A stretch of 64,000 nt of DNA from Alistipes sp. (GCA_020026335.1 JAHHQO010000004.1:90775-154774); one strand, 5' to 3'. Numbered from the stretch's first letter, positions 1 through 9,189 are shown. Numbers and translations: made by a program. Notes: generated by a model not told the origin, from the sequence alone.

Positions 1-72
1 TATGTGCAAAATAAAATGGGATGCAAAGCGACATTTTTATGGGGATTTGGCCACTTTTACCGAAAAATTATA

Positions 73-80
73 TAACTTTG
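73..80 (+). promoter_or_regulatory. Putative -7 promoter box for the MFS transporter operon
   Basis: TAACTTTG matches the Bacteroidetes -7 consensus TAnnTTTG and lies 18 bases before the start codon. A TTTG at 46-49 could be the -33 element, with a spacer slightly longer than usual. Confidence 0.4.
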
Positions 81-98
81 AGAGTTATATTTAGATGA

Positions 99-1277
99 AT
101 GAATACAGAAAAAGTGAATAAGCAGTTGTTGATATCTGCTTTGTTTGGATTTTTTATCATGGGATTCTGCGACATCGTTGCTCCTGTCACGGGTAGCGTC
201 ATCGTCAATGAATTTTCCGAGGAGCAGGGAGGCGCAGTCTTCTTCCTGCCCACAATGGTGTTCTTTTGGTTCCTATTCCTTTCGGTTCCGATATCCTCGT
301 TGATGAATCACATAGGACGCAAATCTACGGCCTTCATCGGTTATCTGCTGACGCTGGTCGGATTGTTGTTGCCGTTGGGCATGGGGGAGACCCCTTCGCT
401 GAACTGGTACTATGCGGCGTTCGGTATTCTGGGACTGGGTAATACATTCGTGCAGGTGTCGATGAATCCGCTGTTGGCGACCATCGTTCCGGCAGAGAAG
501 ATGACCAGCTATCTGACCATCGGTCAGGTGTTCCGTAATACGGCGCTGATGTTGGTCGGCCCTCTGGTAACTTGTGCCGTCTATCTGTGGGGTGATAATT
601 CACAGCTGGCATGGCACAATATCCTCTACATCTACGCCGCGTTTACCCTCATCGGAGGTATCCTGTTGCAGAGTGCCCACATTCCCGAAGCGGAGAACAG
701 GGATGCCGCCAGCTTTGCGGATTGCTTCAAGCTGTTGCGCAACAAGGTGGTGCTGATTTCGGCACTGGGTATCGCGTGCTTCATTGCCGCCGACATCGGT
801 GTGAACTTTGTGGCAGGTAAGCTCATTGACACCTCGTCGTCGATTCTCACCTCCACGGGCTTCTACATCTGCCGTATTGTCGGCACGCTGATTGGTGCGT
901 GGGTGCTGGTGAAGATTTCCGATGTGAAGTATCTGCGCTGGAATATGGCTCTAGCACTTGTGTTGTGCGTGGTCCTCTTCCTGTGGAGCAATCCCGTGGC
1001 GGTGTATACGGCCATGGGTCTCATGGGATTTGCCATGTCGTGTGTCTTTGCCACCTTCTATGCCGCTGCCACCAAGGCAGAGCCTATAAAAGCCAATGCC
1101 GTGGCAGGATTGATGATTATGGCCATTTCGGGTGGCGGTGTTGCCTGCCCGGCCTGCGGAAGCATCATCTCGATGTTCGACGGCGAGAGCCAGATGGGAT
1201 TGTTATTTGTCATAGCCTGTGTATTATATATGTTATGGGCTTCGTTCAAACTTAAAACTGAAGAAGAAAATGCGTAA
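99..1277 (+). CDS. MFS transporter, sugar/FHS-like
   Basis: A 392-residue, almost wholly hydrophobic protein with about 12 membrane segments, typical of the major facilitator superfamily. A GRK turn follows the second segment (about residue 70), like MFS motif A. The general build resembles the FucP/glucose-galactose group common in Bacteroidetes, so uptake of a sugar or other small solute is likely, but the substrate cannot be read. An unusual CPACGS stretch lies in the penultimate membrane region. The start at 99 is preceded by an AT-rich leader and a TAACTTTG box. The 3' end overlaps the next gene by 8 bases, so the two are probably co-translated. Confidence 0.8.
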   Translation: MNTEKVNKQLLISALFGFFIMGFCDIVAPVTGSVIVNEFSEEQGGAVFFLPTMVFFWFLFLSVPISSLMNHIGRKSTAFIGYLLTLVGLLLPLGMGETPSLNWYYAAFGILGLGNTFVQVSMNPLLATIVPAEKMTSYLTIGQVFRNTALMLVGPLVTCAVYLWGDNSQLAWHNILYIYAAFTLIGGILLQSAHIPEAENRDAASFADCFKLLRNKVVLISALGIACFIAADIGVNFVAGKLIDTSSSILTSTGFYICRIVGTLIGAWVLVKISDVKYLRWNMALALVLCVVLFLWSNPVAVYTAMGLMGFAMSCVFATFYAAATKAEPIKANAVAGLMIMAISGGGVACPACGSIISMFDGESQMGLLFVIACVLYMLWASFKLKTEEENA

Positions 1278-1878
1278 ATTACTTGTAATATTGATGCTGT
1301 TGGCCACTACGGGCACAGCACTGGCACAACAGGGCGGTCACAGACCGCGAGTGAGAATTGAGTGGGGTGCTATCGCCGGACTCAACGTAGCCAATTACAC
1401 CACCAATATGCCGATTGCCGATGTCGGTGAACATCTGGGCTGGCAGGCCGGTATCGTGACGGCCGTGAACTTCGGTGCTTTTGCCATCGAGCCGCAGATT
1501 CTCTACGTGCGCAACGGATTGAGAGTGAATTACTACGGTGATGAGAAAACAAGCGTGAGACTGCGTTCGAACTCCATCGATGTGCCTGTCCTCGTCTCGC
1601 TGCGATTGCTGCGACCGGTGCGTTTCTACGCAGGTCCCGTATTCACGGTGATGAATGACTGCAAGCAGAAGTCGGGTGGCAACCTGCTCGATTTCGGCCG
1701 TATCCGTCCCACGGTGGCTTTCACTGCCGGTATCGGTGTGCAGTTGGGTCACACGCTGCTCGATGTGCGTTACAACGGTCAGTTCCGTGCCAAGCACGAT
1801 GTGGTACTGCCCGATGGCAATTACATCGACAAGATGCGTTCGCACAATGTTGCATTTAGTGTAGGTTACTTATTTTAA
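1270..1878 (+). CDS. Outer-membrane beta-barrel protein (porin-family/PorT-like)
   Basis: The chosen start at 1270 gives a 202-residue protein beginning with a clear signal peptide (Lys/Arg then LLVILMLLATTGTALAQ) and preceded by the purine run AAGAAGAAA. An upstream in-frame start exists but would bury the signal peptide. The mature part has alternating polar and hydrophobic strands, a conserved GLNVANY-type first strand and an aromatic C-terminus (SVGYLF), as in the small OMP_b-brl_2/PorT-like barrels of Bacteroidetes. It is likely exported to the outer membrane; its specific role is unknown. It overlaps the MFS gene and lies 5 bases before phoH. Confidence 0.75.
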   Translation: MRKLLVILMLLATTGTALAQQGGHRPRVRIEWGAIAGLNVANYTTNMPIADVGEHLGWQAGIVTAVNFGAFAIEPQILYVRNGLRVNYYGDEKTSVRLRSNSIDVPVLVSLRLLRPVRFYAGPVFTVMNDCKQKSGGNLLDFGRIRPTVAFTAGIGVQLGHTLLDVRYNGQFRAKHDVVLPDGNYIDKMRSHNVAFSVGYLF

Positions 1879-1883
1879 ACGAT

Positions 1884-2864
1884 ATGACAGAAACTGTTGG
1901 AAAAGAGATAGAAATCGACGGGGTAGATCCTCGAGAGTTGTACGGACCTCAGAATGCGTACCTTGAGCAGATGAAATCTCTGTTCCCGGAATTGAAAATT
2001 ATAGCACGTGGTTCATCATTGAAGGTGTTGGGTGCCGATGCCGAAACCGCGCGTTTCGAGAAGCATCTCCACGGATTGGTGGACTATTATTTGAAGTATG
2101 GCCACATCTCGACACAGGTTGTCGACCAATGTTTTTCGGGCCGCATCGCCGAGCAGGAAGCTCCCGTGGACAAGAATGTGATTGTCTACGGCAATGGCGG
2201 TAACATCATTCGCGCACGCACTCCCAATCAGGAGCGTCTGGTGAAGATGTACGAAAAGAACGATTTGCTGTTTGCCGTAGGTCCTGCCGGTTCGGGTAAA
2301 ACCTACACGGCCATCGCTCTGGCGGTCAGAGCCCTGAAGGAGAAGGAGGTCAAGCGTCTGATTTTGACCCGTCCGGCTGTCGAGGCGGGCGAGAAGCTGG
2401 GATTCCTTCCCGGTGACATGAAGGACAAGCTCGACCCCTATCTGCAACCGCTGTACGATGCCTTGAACGACATGATACCTCCTGCCAAACTGACCAAGTA
2501 CATGGAGGAGGGGGCTGTGCAGATTGCACCGCTGGCCTACATGCGTGGTCGCACACTCGACAATGCTTTTGTCATTTTGGACGAGGCGCAGAACACCACG
2601 CTCTCGCAGATAAAGATGTTCCTCACGCGTATGGGACGCAACGCGCGCTTCATCGTAACGGGTGATGTGACGCAGATTGACCTGCCGAAGAAGAGCGACA
2701 GCGGTCTGGTGCGTGCGATGAATATCCTGCGTGATGTGAAGGGTATCGGCATCGTGGAGTTTGGCAAGCAGGACATTATCCGCCACAAGCTGGTGAAATA
2801 CATTGTCGATGCATTCGACAAGGATGCCCGCATGAACGAATCAAAAGAATCAACAGAACATTAA
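1884..2864 (+). CDS. phoH: PhoH family ATPase
   Basis: A 326-residue cytoplasmic P-loop protein. Walker A GPAGSGKT is at residues 133-140 and Walker B AFVILDEAQN at about 228-237, the signature spacing of PhoH proteins. The first 120 residues form the usual N-terminal KH-like region. PhoH/YbeZ proteins are ATPases linked to RNA metabolism and often pair with the endonuclease YbeY; no ybeY is visible nearby. Length is normal. It sits 5 bases after the barrel gene and 13 bases before pepD, so it is part of the same plus-strand run. Confidence 0.92.
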   Translation: MTETVGKEIEIDGVDPRELYGPQNAYLEQMKSLFPELKIIARGSSLKVLGADAETARFEKHLHGLVDYYLKYGHISTQVVDQCFSGRIAEQEAPVDKNVIVYGNGGNIIRARTPNQERLVKMYEKNDLLFAVGPAGSGKTYTAIALAVRALKEKEVKRLILTRPAVEAGEKLGFLPGDMKDKLDPYLQPLYDALNDMIPPAKLTKYMEEGAVQIAPLAYMRGRTLDNAFVILDEAQNTTLSQIKMFLTRMGRNARFIVTGDVTQIDLPKKSDSGLVRAMNILRDVKGIGIVEFGKQDIIRHKLVKYIVDAFDKDARMNESKESTEH

Positions 2865-2877
2865 AACATAATTAATT

Positions 2878-4341
2878 ATGGACAGAAACTTAAAGGCTTT
2901 GAAGCCGGCTCTCGTATGGAAGCATTTCTCCGAGATTACACGCATTCCGCGTCCTTCTCATCATGAGGAGAAAATCAGAAAGTACATCCTCGATTTTGCT
3001 GCTGCACTGGGATTGGAGCACAAGGAGGACGATGCACACAATGTGTATGTTCGCAAGCCTGCTTCGAAAGGCATGGAGGGACGCAAGGGTGTTGTCCTCC
3101 AGGCTCACCTCGATATGGTTCCCCAGAAGAATAACGATAAGGTATTTGACTTCGAGAAAGACCCCATCGATGCTTATATCGATGGCGAATGGGTAACAGC
3201 CGACGGTACGACACTGGGTGCCGATGACGGTATCGGTGCAGCTGCCATTTTGGCGGTCTTGGAGGACGATACTTTGGAGCATGGCCCCATCGAAGCCCTC
3301 TTTACAGCAACCGAGGAGACCGGCATGGACGGTGCATTCGGTTTGAAGGGCGGTCTGTTGCAGGGTGACATCCTGCTGAACCTCGACTCGGAGACCGAGG
3401 GCGAGTTGTATGTAGGTTGTGCCGGTGGTCTGGATGTGAACATCTGCATGAACTACCACACCGAGGTGGCTCCCAAGGAGGGCTACACAGCTGCTTGTCT
3501 GACCGTCAAGGGTCTCAAGGGCGGTCACTCGGGTATTCAGATTGTTTGCCAGCGCGCCAATGCCAACAAGACTTTGTTCCGCTTCCTGAATGCTACCATG
3601 GAGCAGCACGAGATGTTGCTGGCTACGGTAGACGGTGGCGGTCTGAGAAATGCCATTCCACGCGAGGCTGTTGCCACTATCCTGGTTAAGAACGAGGAGT
3701 ATGAGGCTGTGGCTGGCGCTGTGGCTGCTTACGAGAAGACCATCATTGCCGAGTATGCAGGCATCGAGGACAGCGTGTCGATTAAGATGGAGAAGTGCGA
3801 TCTGCCTTGCGAGGTGATTGCCCGTGAGGAGGCTGCGCGTCTGATTCGTTGCGTGGTGGCTTGCCCCAACGGCGTGATGAAGATGTCGATGTCGATGCCC
3901 GGTCTGGTGCAGACCTCGACCAACCTGGCACGTGTGGTATCGGACGGCAAGTGCGTGAAGTTGCAGTGCCTGATTCGCAGCTCTGTCAGAAGCGAGAAAG
4001 AGGAGTTGGGAGATGCCATCAAGGCACTCTTCACAATGGCCGGTGCCACAACCGAGCTTACAGGCAGCTACGATGGTTGGAATCCCAACATGGAGTCGCC
4101 CATCTTGAAGGCCATGACCCTCTCCTATGAGCAGCTCTATGCACAGAAACCTGCCATTACAGCCATTCACGCAGGTTTGGAGTGCGGTATCATCGGTTCG
4201 AACTATCCCAACCTGGATATGATTTCGTTCGGTCCTACCATCTGCTATCCTCACTCTCCCGACGAGAAGGTCAACATTGCTTCGGTAGCGAAGTTCTATG
4301 ACTTCCTCGTGCAGACTCTGAAGAATGTTCCCCAAAAGTAA
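2878..4341 (+). CDS. pepD: Aminoacyl-histidine dipeptidase (cytosol non-specific dipeptidase), M20 family
   Basis: A 487-residue M20 zinc peptidase, the same length as the well-known PepD proteins. Metal-binding and catalytic motifs are present: HLDMVPQ (His77, Asp79), DDGIGAA after residue 115, the EE pair at about 146-147 in TEETGMDGA, and a late GLECG near the C-terminus. It should hydrolyse Xaa-His and other dipeptides in the cytoplasm. It shares TAATG with the following lipid kinase, so the two are translationally coupled. Confidence 0.93.
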   Translation: MDRNLKALKPALVWKHFSEITRIPRPSHHEEKIRKYILDFAAALGLEHKEDDAHNVYVRKPASKGMEGRKGVVLQAHLDMVPQKNNDKVFDFEKDPIDAYIDGEWVTADGTTLGADDGIGAAAILAVLEDDTLEHGPIEALFTATEETGMDGAFGLKGGLLQGDILLNLDSETEGELYVGCAGGLDVNICMNYHTEVAPKEGYTAACLTVKGLKGGHSGIQIVCQRANANKTLFRFLNATMEQHEMLLATVDGGGLRNAIPREAVATILVKNEEYEAVAGAVAAYEKTIIAEYAGIEDSVSIKMEKCDLPCEVIAREEAARLIRCVVACPNGVMKMSMSMPGLVQTSTNLARVVSDGKCVKLQCLIRSSVRSEKEELGDAIKALFTMAGATTELTGSYDGWNPNMESPILKAMTLSYEQLYAQKPAITAIHAGLECGIIGSNYPNLDMISFGPTICYPHSPDEKVNIASVAKFYDFLVQTLKNVPQK

Positions 4342-5342
4342 TGAGTTTGGAAAATAACGAAAACAAATGGTTCGTCATCGTCAATCCCGTGGCCGGAGGA
4401 GGTCACGGGCTTGACCATTTTCCACAGATATCCAAACATTTGAGGGACGCCCACATCCTCTGTGAGCCGGTCTTCACCGAACACAAGTTTCATGCCACGG
4501 AGCTGACCGTTACGGCCATCAACGAAGGTTATCGCAAGATTATCGTTGTGGGTGGTGACGGCACGATGCACGAGGTGGTGAACGGTCTGTTTATCCAGCA
4601 GAAAGTCAAGCCCGATGAGGTGCTGTTGGCAGTCATCGGTGTCGGTTCGGACAACGAGTGGGTGAGAACCTTCGGACTCAACAACCGCTATGCCGATACC
4701 GTGAAGGCCATTGCCGATGAGTACTCCTTCCTGCAGGATGTCGGTGTGGTGTCGTATGAGGAGTCGCATTACCGCCAAAGCCGCTACTTTGCCAATGTGG
4801 CGGGCGCGGGCTTCGATGCTCAAATCACGCGCAAGCTGACCCACCTTCGCAAGAAGGGACATCGCAGCAGTTTCCGCGCGACATGGTGTCTCATCAAGTC
4901 GTTCTTCCGTTACAAGAGTACGGGTATCAAGGTGTGGGTTGATGGCAAGTTGGTCTATAACAACCTGCTGTTCTCCGCCGCCATAGGTATCTGTAAGTAC
5001 AACGGTAGCGGTGTGCAGTTGCTGCCCGAAGCGGTGGCGGACGATGGTATGCTGGACTTGTCACTGTTCCGTCCCATTCACTTCTGGCACCTGCTGTTCC
5101 GTTTCCACTACTTGTTCAACGGAGGTATCTACCGCATCCGTCACATCATCAAGGAGCGCGGTAGTCATATCCGCATTGAGTCCTCACCTGAGGTATCGGT
5201 GGAGGTAGATGGTGAGCTGCTGGGCGAAACCCCGCTGGAGTTCTCCGTACTGCATAAAGCTATCAGAGTCGTGGTGGGCGAGAAGTTCTACCACCAGATG
5301 AAGGAGCGCGAGCAACAGCAAATCGCCGCCGCGGAACAATAG
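4341..5342 (+). CDS. Diacylglycerol/lipid kinase family protein (DAGK catalytic domain)
   Basis: A 333-residue protein of the DagK/LCB5 family. The nucleotide-binding loop GGDGTMHEVVNG begins at residue 71, preceded by the N-terminal NPVAGGG motif. The C-terminal half carries the beta-sandwich typical of the family (PEAVADDGMLDL, then VEVDGELLGETPLEF). It probably phosphorylates a membrane lipid such as diacylglycerol; the substrate is not determined by sequence. Its ATG overlaps the pepD stop by one base, and a strong terminator follows at 5380. Confidence 0.85.
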   Translation: MSLENNENKWFVIVNPVAGGGHGLDHFPQISKHLRDAHILCEPVFTEHKFHATELTVTAINEGYRKIIVVGGDGTMHEVVNGLFIQQKVKPDEVLLAVIGVGSDNEWVRTFGLNNRYADTVKAIADEYSFLQDVGVVSYEESHYRQSRYFANVAGAGFDAQITRKLTHLRKKGHRSSFRATWCLIKSFFRYKSTGIKVWVDGKLVYNNLLFSAAIGICKYNGSGVQLLPEAVADDGMLDLSLFRPIHFWHLLFRFHYLFNGGIYRIRHIIKERGSHIRIESSPEVSVEVDGELLGETPLEFSVLHKAIRVVVGEKFYHQMKEREQQQIAAAEQ

Positions 5343-5379
5343 GACATCCGTGGAAAGAGGGGATAACCCCATAAGATTA

Positions 5380-5414
5380 AAAGAGCAACACATTATCGTG
5401 CTGCTCTTTTTTTT
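5380..5414. terminator. Rho-independent terminator after the lipid kinase
   Basis: A 12-bp stem with one mismatch (AAAGAGCAACAC with GTGCTGCTCTTT) and a 6-base loop, followed by a long T run. It ends the plus-strand operon. The A run on the left may let it work also for the minus-strand lipoprotein gene. Confidence 0.8.
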
Positions 5415-5441
5415 GTGCTGGGCAAATATGTTTTGCGTGGT

Positions 5442-6013
5442 TTAGTCGATGGTCTCTATCACCTCCACCTCGGTGACTCTCCAATTGAATAACTCACCGG
5501 CGCAACGGCTCTCCAATCGGCGAATTTTAGAGTCACAGGTCGTGTCGCGCAATACGGCATTGATGAACTGTTGCATGGTGAAGGCGTTGTTCACCTTCCC
5601 TGCCAGACATTTGTAGAATTACTGTTGCTGATCGTAGGAGAGTCCCGGCGGAAGAATACCTCATCGACCAAGAAATTATAGGGGTAGATGTGGCGCAGGT
5701 TGTGCGCGTCCTCGTCCAACTCCTGCGCAATGGTCTCCACGACCACCACATCGAGGGTGTCCGCCACGCCCTGCATCTGAATAAAGGAGGTGAAGACCGG
5801 ATACTCCTCCTCGATAAGGCGTGCCACCTCATCGGCAAAGGCATCATACTCCGCGGGGGTGAGGTGGTTGCGATAGGTCATTTCGCGGTAATTTTTCAGT
5901 GCGTTGTGCAGCTCTTCGCGCTGTTGGGCGTTCCAGCCGTTGTGTCGGTTACAGCCCGAAATGCAAAATGCAAACAACAGGAGCGGGGAAATAAAGAGGA
6001 AAATTTTTTTCAT
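5442..6013 (-). pseudogene. Frameshifted small lipoprotein gene
   Basis: The reading begins at 6013 with a lipoprotein signal peptide (MKKIFLFISPLLLFAFCISGC, lipobox ISGC) and stays open for 140 codons. In the last 20 codons the frame changes character and stops at 5591. The -1 frame continues with protein-like sequence (FYKCLAGKVNNAFTMQQFIN, later AGELFNWRVTEVEVIETID) to a TAA at 5442-5444. The whole span is one base short of 191 codons, so a single lost base near 5620 explains everything. The product would be an unrecognised, charged, helical periplasmic lipoprotein. It may be a true pseudogene or a base-calling error; no slippery run is present at the break. Confidence 0.6.
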
Positions 6014-6093
6014 CGTGTGATAGATTTTGTGGTTTTACCCTCCACGGCTGCAATCCGTATGCCAAATTTTGCTATCTTTCGAGAAAAAAAGAT

Positions 6094-6477
6094 ATGGATG
6101 TTATCACCTTCAGAGAGTTCTGTCTCTCGCTGCCGCTGGTGGAGGAGACCACACCCTTCGATGAGGAGACTTTGGTCTATAAAATCGGGGGCAAAATATT
6201 CGCCTGCGGTAATATGAACCATTTTGAGGAGATAGCCGTCAAGTGCGAACCCGAGGAGGTAGATGCCTTGCGCGACCGCTATTCCGACATCACGGCACCA
6301 CGTTATTTCAACAAAAAGCATTGGAACAGCGTGCGTGTGAATGGCGATTTGCCACTGGAGGTAGTCGAGGAGCTGATTCGCAAATCCTATTGGTTGGTGC
6401 TCCGAAAGAGCGTTACACCCAAGTCGCTGCGCGAGGAATTAATAACCATGGTGCAAAAATGCGGTTTCTCGGAGTAG
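6094..6477 (+). CDS. MmcQ/YjbR family DNA-binding-like protein
   Basis: A 127-residue protein with the full YjbR pattern: an N-terminal helix (FREFCLSLPLVEETTPF), then KIGGKIFA, EVDALRDRYSDITAPRYFNKKHWNSV and the helix LVLRKSVTPKSLREEL. The family has a double-wing fold resembling DNA-binding proteins, but its function is not established. It is divergent from the broken lipoprotein gene, with a TATCTTTC box at 6073-6080 that could be its -7 element. Confidence 0.85.
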   Translation: MDVITFREFCLSLPLVEETTPFDEETLVYKIGGKIFACGNMNHFEEIAVKCEPEEVDALRDRYSDITAPRYFNKKHWNSVRVNGDLPLEVVEELIRKSYWLVLRKSVTPKSLREELITMVQKCGFSE

Positions 6478-6532
6478 ATTTTTTGGACATTCCGAGAAAA
6501 GGTGCGAAATTTGTAATCGAATATCAACGAGT

Positions 6533-6550
6533 CACAATCTGAGATTCGTG
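6533..6550. promoter_or_regulatory. Palindrome before the copper ATPase gene
   Basis: AATCT-G-AGATT, flanked by CAC and (after one extra base) GTG, lies 18 bases before the copA start. Copper ATPase genes are usually controlled by a metal-sensing repressor or activator, so this could be an operator. Only the palindrome is seen; the regulator is not in the window. Confidence 0.25.
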
Positions 6551-6567
6551 TTGTCATTTTATTTCAG

Positions 6568-9030
6568 ATGAGCAATAAGGTTAGAAAAGAGACATTTCCC
6601 ATCGTGGGAATGAGCTGTGCATCGTGTGCAGCACGAGTGGACAAGACACTCAACGGAGTAAAGGGAGTCGAATCGGCCAATGTCAATTACGCGGCAGCTA
6701 CCGCGCAGGTCGTCTTTGACGAGGAGGTCTGCTCCATCGGCAACTTGCAGGCTGCGGTGCATCATGCAGGCTATGAACTGCTGGCTTCGACATCGAAGGA
6801 CGGCAAGTCGGCGATGGACGAAGCCGCCGAGGAGTGCAAGAAACGATTTGAAGCCCTCAAGCGCGATGCACTCATTGCCGGCATTTTGGGTGTTGCGGTC
6901 TTCGTGCTGAGTATGTTCTTCATGGAGTCCGATGTGGTGAAATACATAATTTGGGCGTTATCCACCGTTGTTATCTTCTTCCCCGGACGACGTTTCTATG
7001 TCAATGCGTGGCGTCAGCTCATGCACTTCACCTCCAATATGGACACACTCGTGGCAGTGAGTACGGGTATTGCCTATCTGTTCAGCGTCTTCAATCTGCT
7101 GATGCCCGAATTTTGGTTGTCACGCGGTGTGACGCCCCACCTCTATTTCGAATCATCGACCGTCATCATAGCTTTTATCCTGCTGGGCAGACTTTTGGAG
7201 AGCCGTGCCAAGCAGAACACCTCCGATGCCATCGGCAAACTGATGGGCTTGCAGCCCAAGTTGGTCACCGTTGTGGGGGCTACGGGCGAGGAGTTGCGAC
7301 CTGTGGATAAGGTGCAGGTGGGCGACATGATTGCCGTGCACCCCGGTGAGCGTATCGCCGTGGACGGTGTTGTCGTGGAGGGCGAGTCGTATGTCGATGA
7401 GAGTATGTTGAGCGGTGAGCCTGTCCCCGTCCTCAAACAGCAGGACACGCAGGTATATGCCGGCACAATGAACCAAAAGGGTGCTTTCCGTTTTCGTGCC
7501 GGAAAGGTGGGTGCCGATACCGTGCTGTCGCAGATTATCCGCATGGTGCAGGACGCGCAGGGTAGTAAGGCTCCCATTCAGAAGACTGTTGACCGTGTGG
7601 CTTCCATCTTCGTGCCGACCATCATCTCCATTGCGATTTTCACCTTCGTGATGTGGAGCATCTTCGCCACCGAGGAAGCCTTTCCCCATGCACTGCTGAC
7701 TGCCGTTACCGTGCTGATTATCGCCTGCCCTTGTGCTTTGGGTCTGGCGACTCCCACTGCCATTATGGTGGGCATCGGAAAGGGCGCGGAGATGGGCATT
7801 CTGATTAAGGATGCCGAGAGTTTGGAGATTGCACACAACACCAATTGTGTGGTGCTGGATAAGACGGGTACCGTGACCGAGGGACACCCCGAAGTGGCGG
7901 ATGTACTTTGGGAGGACGATGCCGACCAGAATAAACTCGAAGCCCTGCTCTATGGATTGGAGCACCGCTCGGAGCACCCGATTTCCGATGCCGTTGTTCG
8001 CTTTCTGGGTATGCAGAATGCTGCCGAGCCTGCCGCGTTTGCCGTGATTCCCGGCAAGGGTGTGACGGGTAACTACGAGGGTGTGACTTACTATGCAGGT
8101 AGTCTGTCGCTCATGACCGACAAGGGCATACGTCTGTCCGCCTACATGAAGGCCAAATGCAAGAGATGGGCTTCCGACGCCCACACCGTGGTGGTCTTCG
8201 CCGATGCGGAGAGAGCCTTTGCCGCCTTTGCCGTCAGTGACAAGATAAAGCCCACTTCGGTGGCCGCCATTTCCCACCTCCACGATATGGGTGTCGAGGT
8301 GGTGTTGCTCACGGGTGACAACCGTGGAGCTGCCGAAGCGGTGGCACGCAAGGCCGGAATACGACAGGTGGTGGCGGAAGCCCTGCCACAGGACAAAGCC
8401 GACTTCATCAAGAAGTTGCAGCAGGAGGGCAAGGTGGTCGCCATGGCAGGTGACGGCATCAACGACAGTGCAGCTCTGGCGCAGGCGGATTTAAGTATCG
8501 CCATGGGACGTGGCAGTGACATTGCGATGGACACCGCCACGGTAACAATTCTCTCCTCCGATTTGGAGAAGATTCCCGAGATGATACACCTCTCGCGACT
8601 CACCGTGAAGACCATTCGTCAGAATCTGGTGTGGGCATTTGTCTACAATATGATTGGTGTGCCCATTGCTGCCGGTGCGCTCTATCCCATCAACGGATTC
8701 CTGCTCAACCCCATGATTGGCGGTGCAGCTATGGCATTCAGCAGTGTGAGCGTGGTGAGCAACAGTTTGCGACTCAAGCGTAAAAAGATACAATTAACTC
8801 AAAAAACAATAAAAACCATGACAAAGAAATTTAGCGTTGACGGCATGATGTGTGACCACTGCCGTCGCCATGTGGAGGATACTCTCAACAGCATCGAAGG
8901 TGTAAAGGCTACCGTAACCCTCAATCCCGCTGTTGCGGAGGTGGAGTTCGGCGGTAAGGAGCTCTCTTTGGACGAGCTTCAGGAGGTTGTCCTCGACAAA
9001 GCCGGTGATTATAAAATGAAGGCATTGTAA
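6568..9030 (+). CDS. copA: Copper-translocating P1B-type ATPase with N- and C-terminal HMA domains
   Basis: An 820-residue P1B ATPase. The N-terminal heavy-metal domain has GMSCASC (Cys17, Cys20). The membrane core carries the CPC metal site at 387-389, the phosphorylation motif DKTGT at 431-435, an HP dipeptide in SEHPISD, and the hinge GDGINDS at 628-634. A second heavy-metal domain closes the protein (MMCDHC, Cys762 and Cys765). It should export Cu(I) from the cytoplasm. The last domain reads like a complete CopZ chaperone beginning at an in-frame ATG at 8818, after an A-rich stretch typical of Bacteroidetes starts, so a separate short product is possible. Confidence 0.95.
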   Translation: MSNKVRKETFPIVGMSCASCAARVDKTLNGVKGVESANVNYAAATAQVVFDEEVCSIGNLQAAVHHAGYELLASTSKDGKSAMDEAAEECKKRFEALKRDALIAGILGVAVFVLSMFFMESDVVKYIIWALSTVVIFFPGRRFYVNAWRQLMHFTSNMDTLVAVSTGIAYLFSVFNLLMPEFWLSRGVTPHLYFESSTVIIAFILLGRLLESRAKQNTSDAIGKLMGLQPKLVTVVGATGEELRPVDKVQVGDMIAVHPGERIAVDGVVVEGESYVDESMLSGEPVPVLKQQDTQVYAGTMNQKGAFRFRAGKVGADTVLSQIIRMVQDAQGSKAPIQKTVDRVASIFVPTIISIAIFTFVMWSIFATEEAFPHALLTAVTVLIIACPCALGLATPTAIMVGIGKGAEMGILIKDAESLEIAHNTNCVVLDKTGTVTEGHPEVADVLWEDDADQNKLEALLYGLEHRSEHPISDAVVRFLGMQNAAEPAAFAVIPGKGVTGNYEGVTYYAGSLSLMTDKGIRLSAYMKAKCKRWASDAHTVVVFADAERAFAAFAVSDKIKPTSVAAISHLHDMGVEVVLLTGDNRGAAEAVARKAGIRQVVAEALPQDKADFIKKLQQEGKVVAMAGDGINDSAALAQADLSIAMGRGSDIAMDTATVTILSSDLEKIPEMIHLSRLTVKTIRQNLVWAFVYNMIGVPIAAGALYPINGFLLNPMIGGAAMAFSSVSVVSNSLRLKRKKIQLTQKTIKTMTKKFSVDGMMCDHCRRHVEDTLNSIEGVKATVTLNPAVAEVEFGGKELSLDELQEVVLDKAGDYKMKAL

Positions 9031-9052
9031 TCTGCGAATCACGATTCGCAGA
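9031..9052. repeat. Perfect inverted repeat just after copA
   Basis: TCTGCGAATC, two bases, then its exact reverse complement, beginning on the base after the copA stop codon. There is no T run directly after it, so it may be a weak terminator or an RNA-stabilising 3' hairpin. Confidence 0.5.
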
Positions 9053-9133
9053 GATGGGGCAGTTTCGGCTGTTCGTTTTGTTGAATAGACTGTTGCTTTT
9101 GGAGAAATTTGTTTAAAAATATTGGCCCAATTC

Positions 9134-9164
9134 TTGCAAATTAAAAATAAATGGTCTAACTTTA
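9134..9164 (+). promoter_or_regulatory. Putative promoter of the DUF2007 gene
   Basis: TTG at 9134-9136, a 20-base spacer, then TAACTTTA at 9157-9164. This matches the Bacteroidetes -33/-7 arrangement with one base off in the -7 box, 26 bases before the start codon. Confidence 0.5.
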
Positions 9165-9189
9165 TTAAACAAATAAAAAAAACAAAGCT

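Noticed and set aside
2890..4335. Long open frame on the opposite strand of pepD
   Set aside because: It mirrors the codon bias of pepD, has no family motif, and pepD has full catalytic motifs.
5600..5640. Programmed frameshift in the lipoprotein gene
   Set aside because: No slippery heptamer or downstream pseudoknot is seen at the frame change; a one-base loss is simpler.
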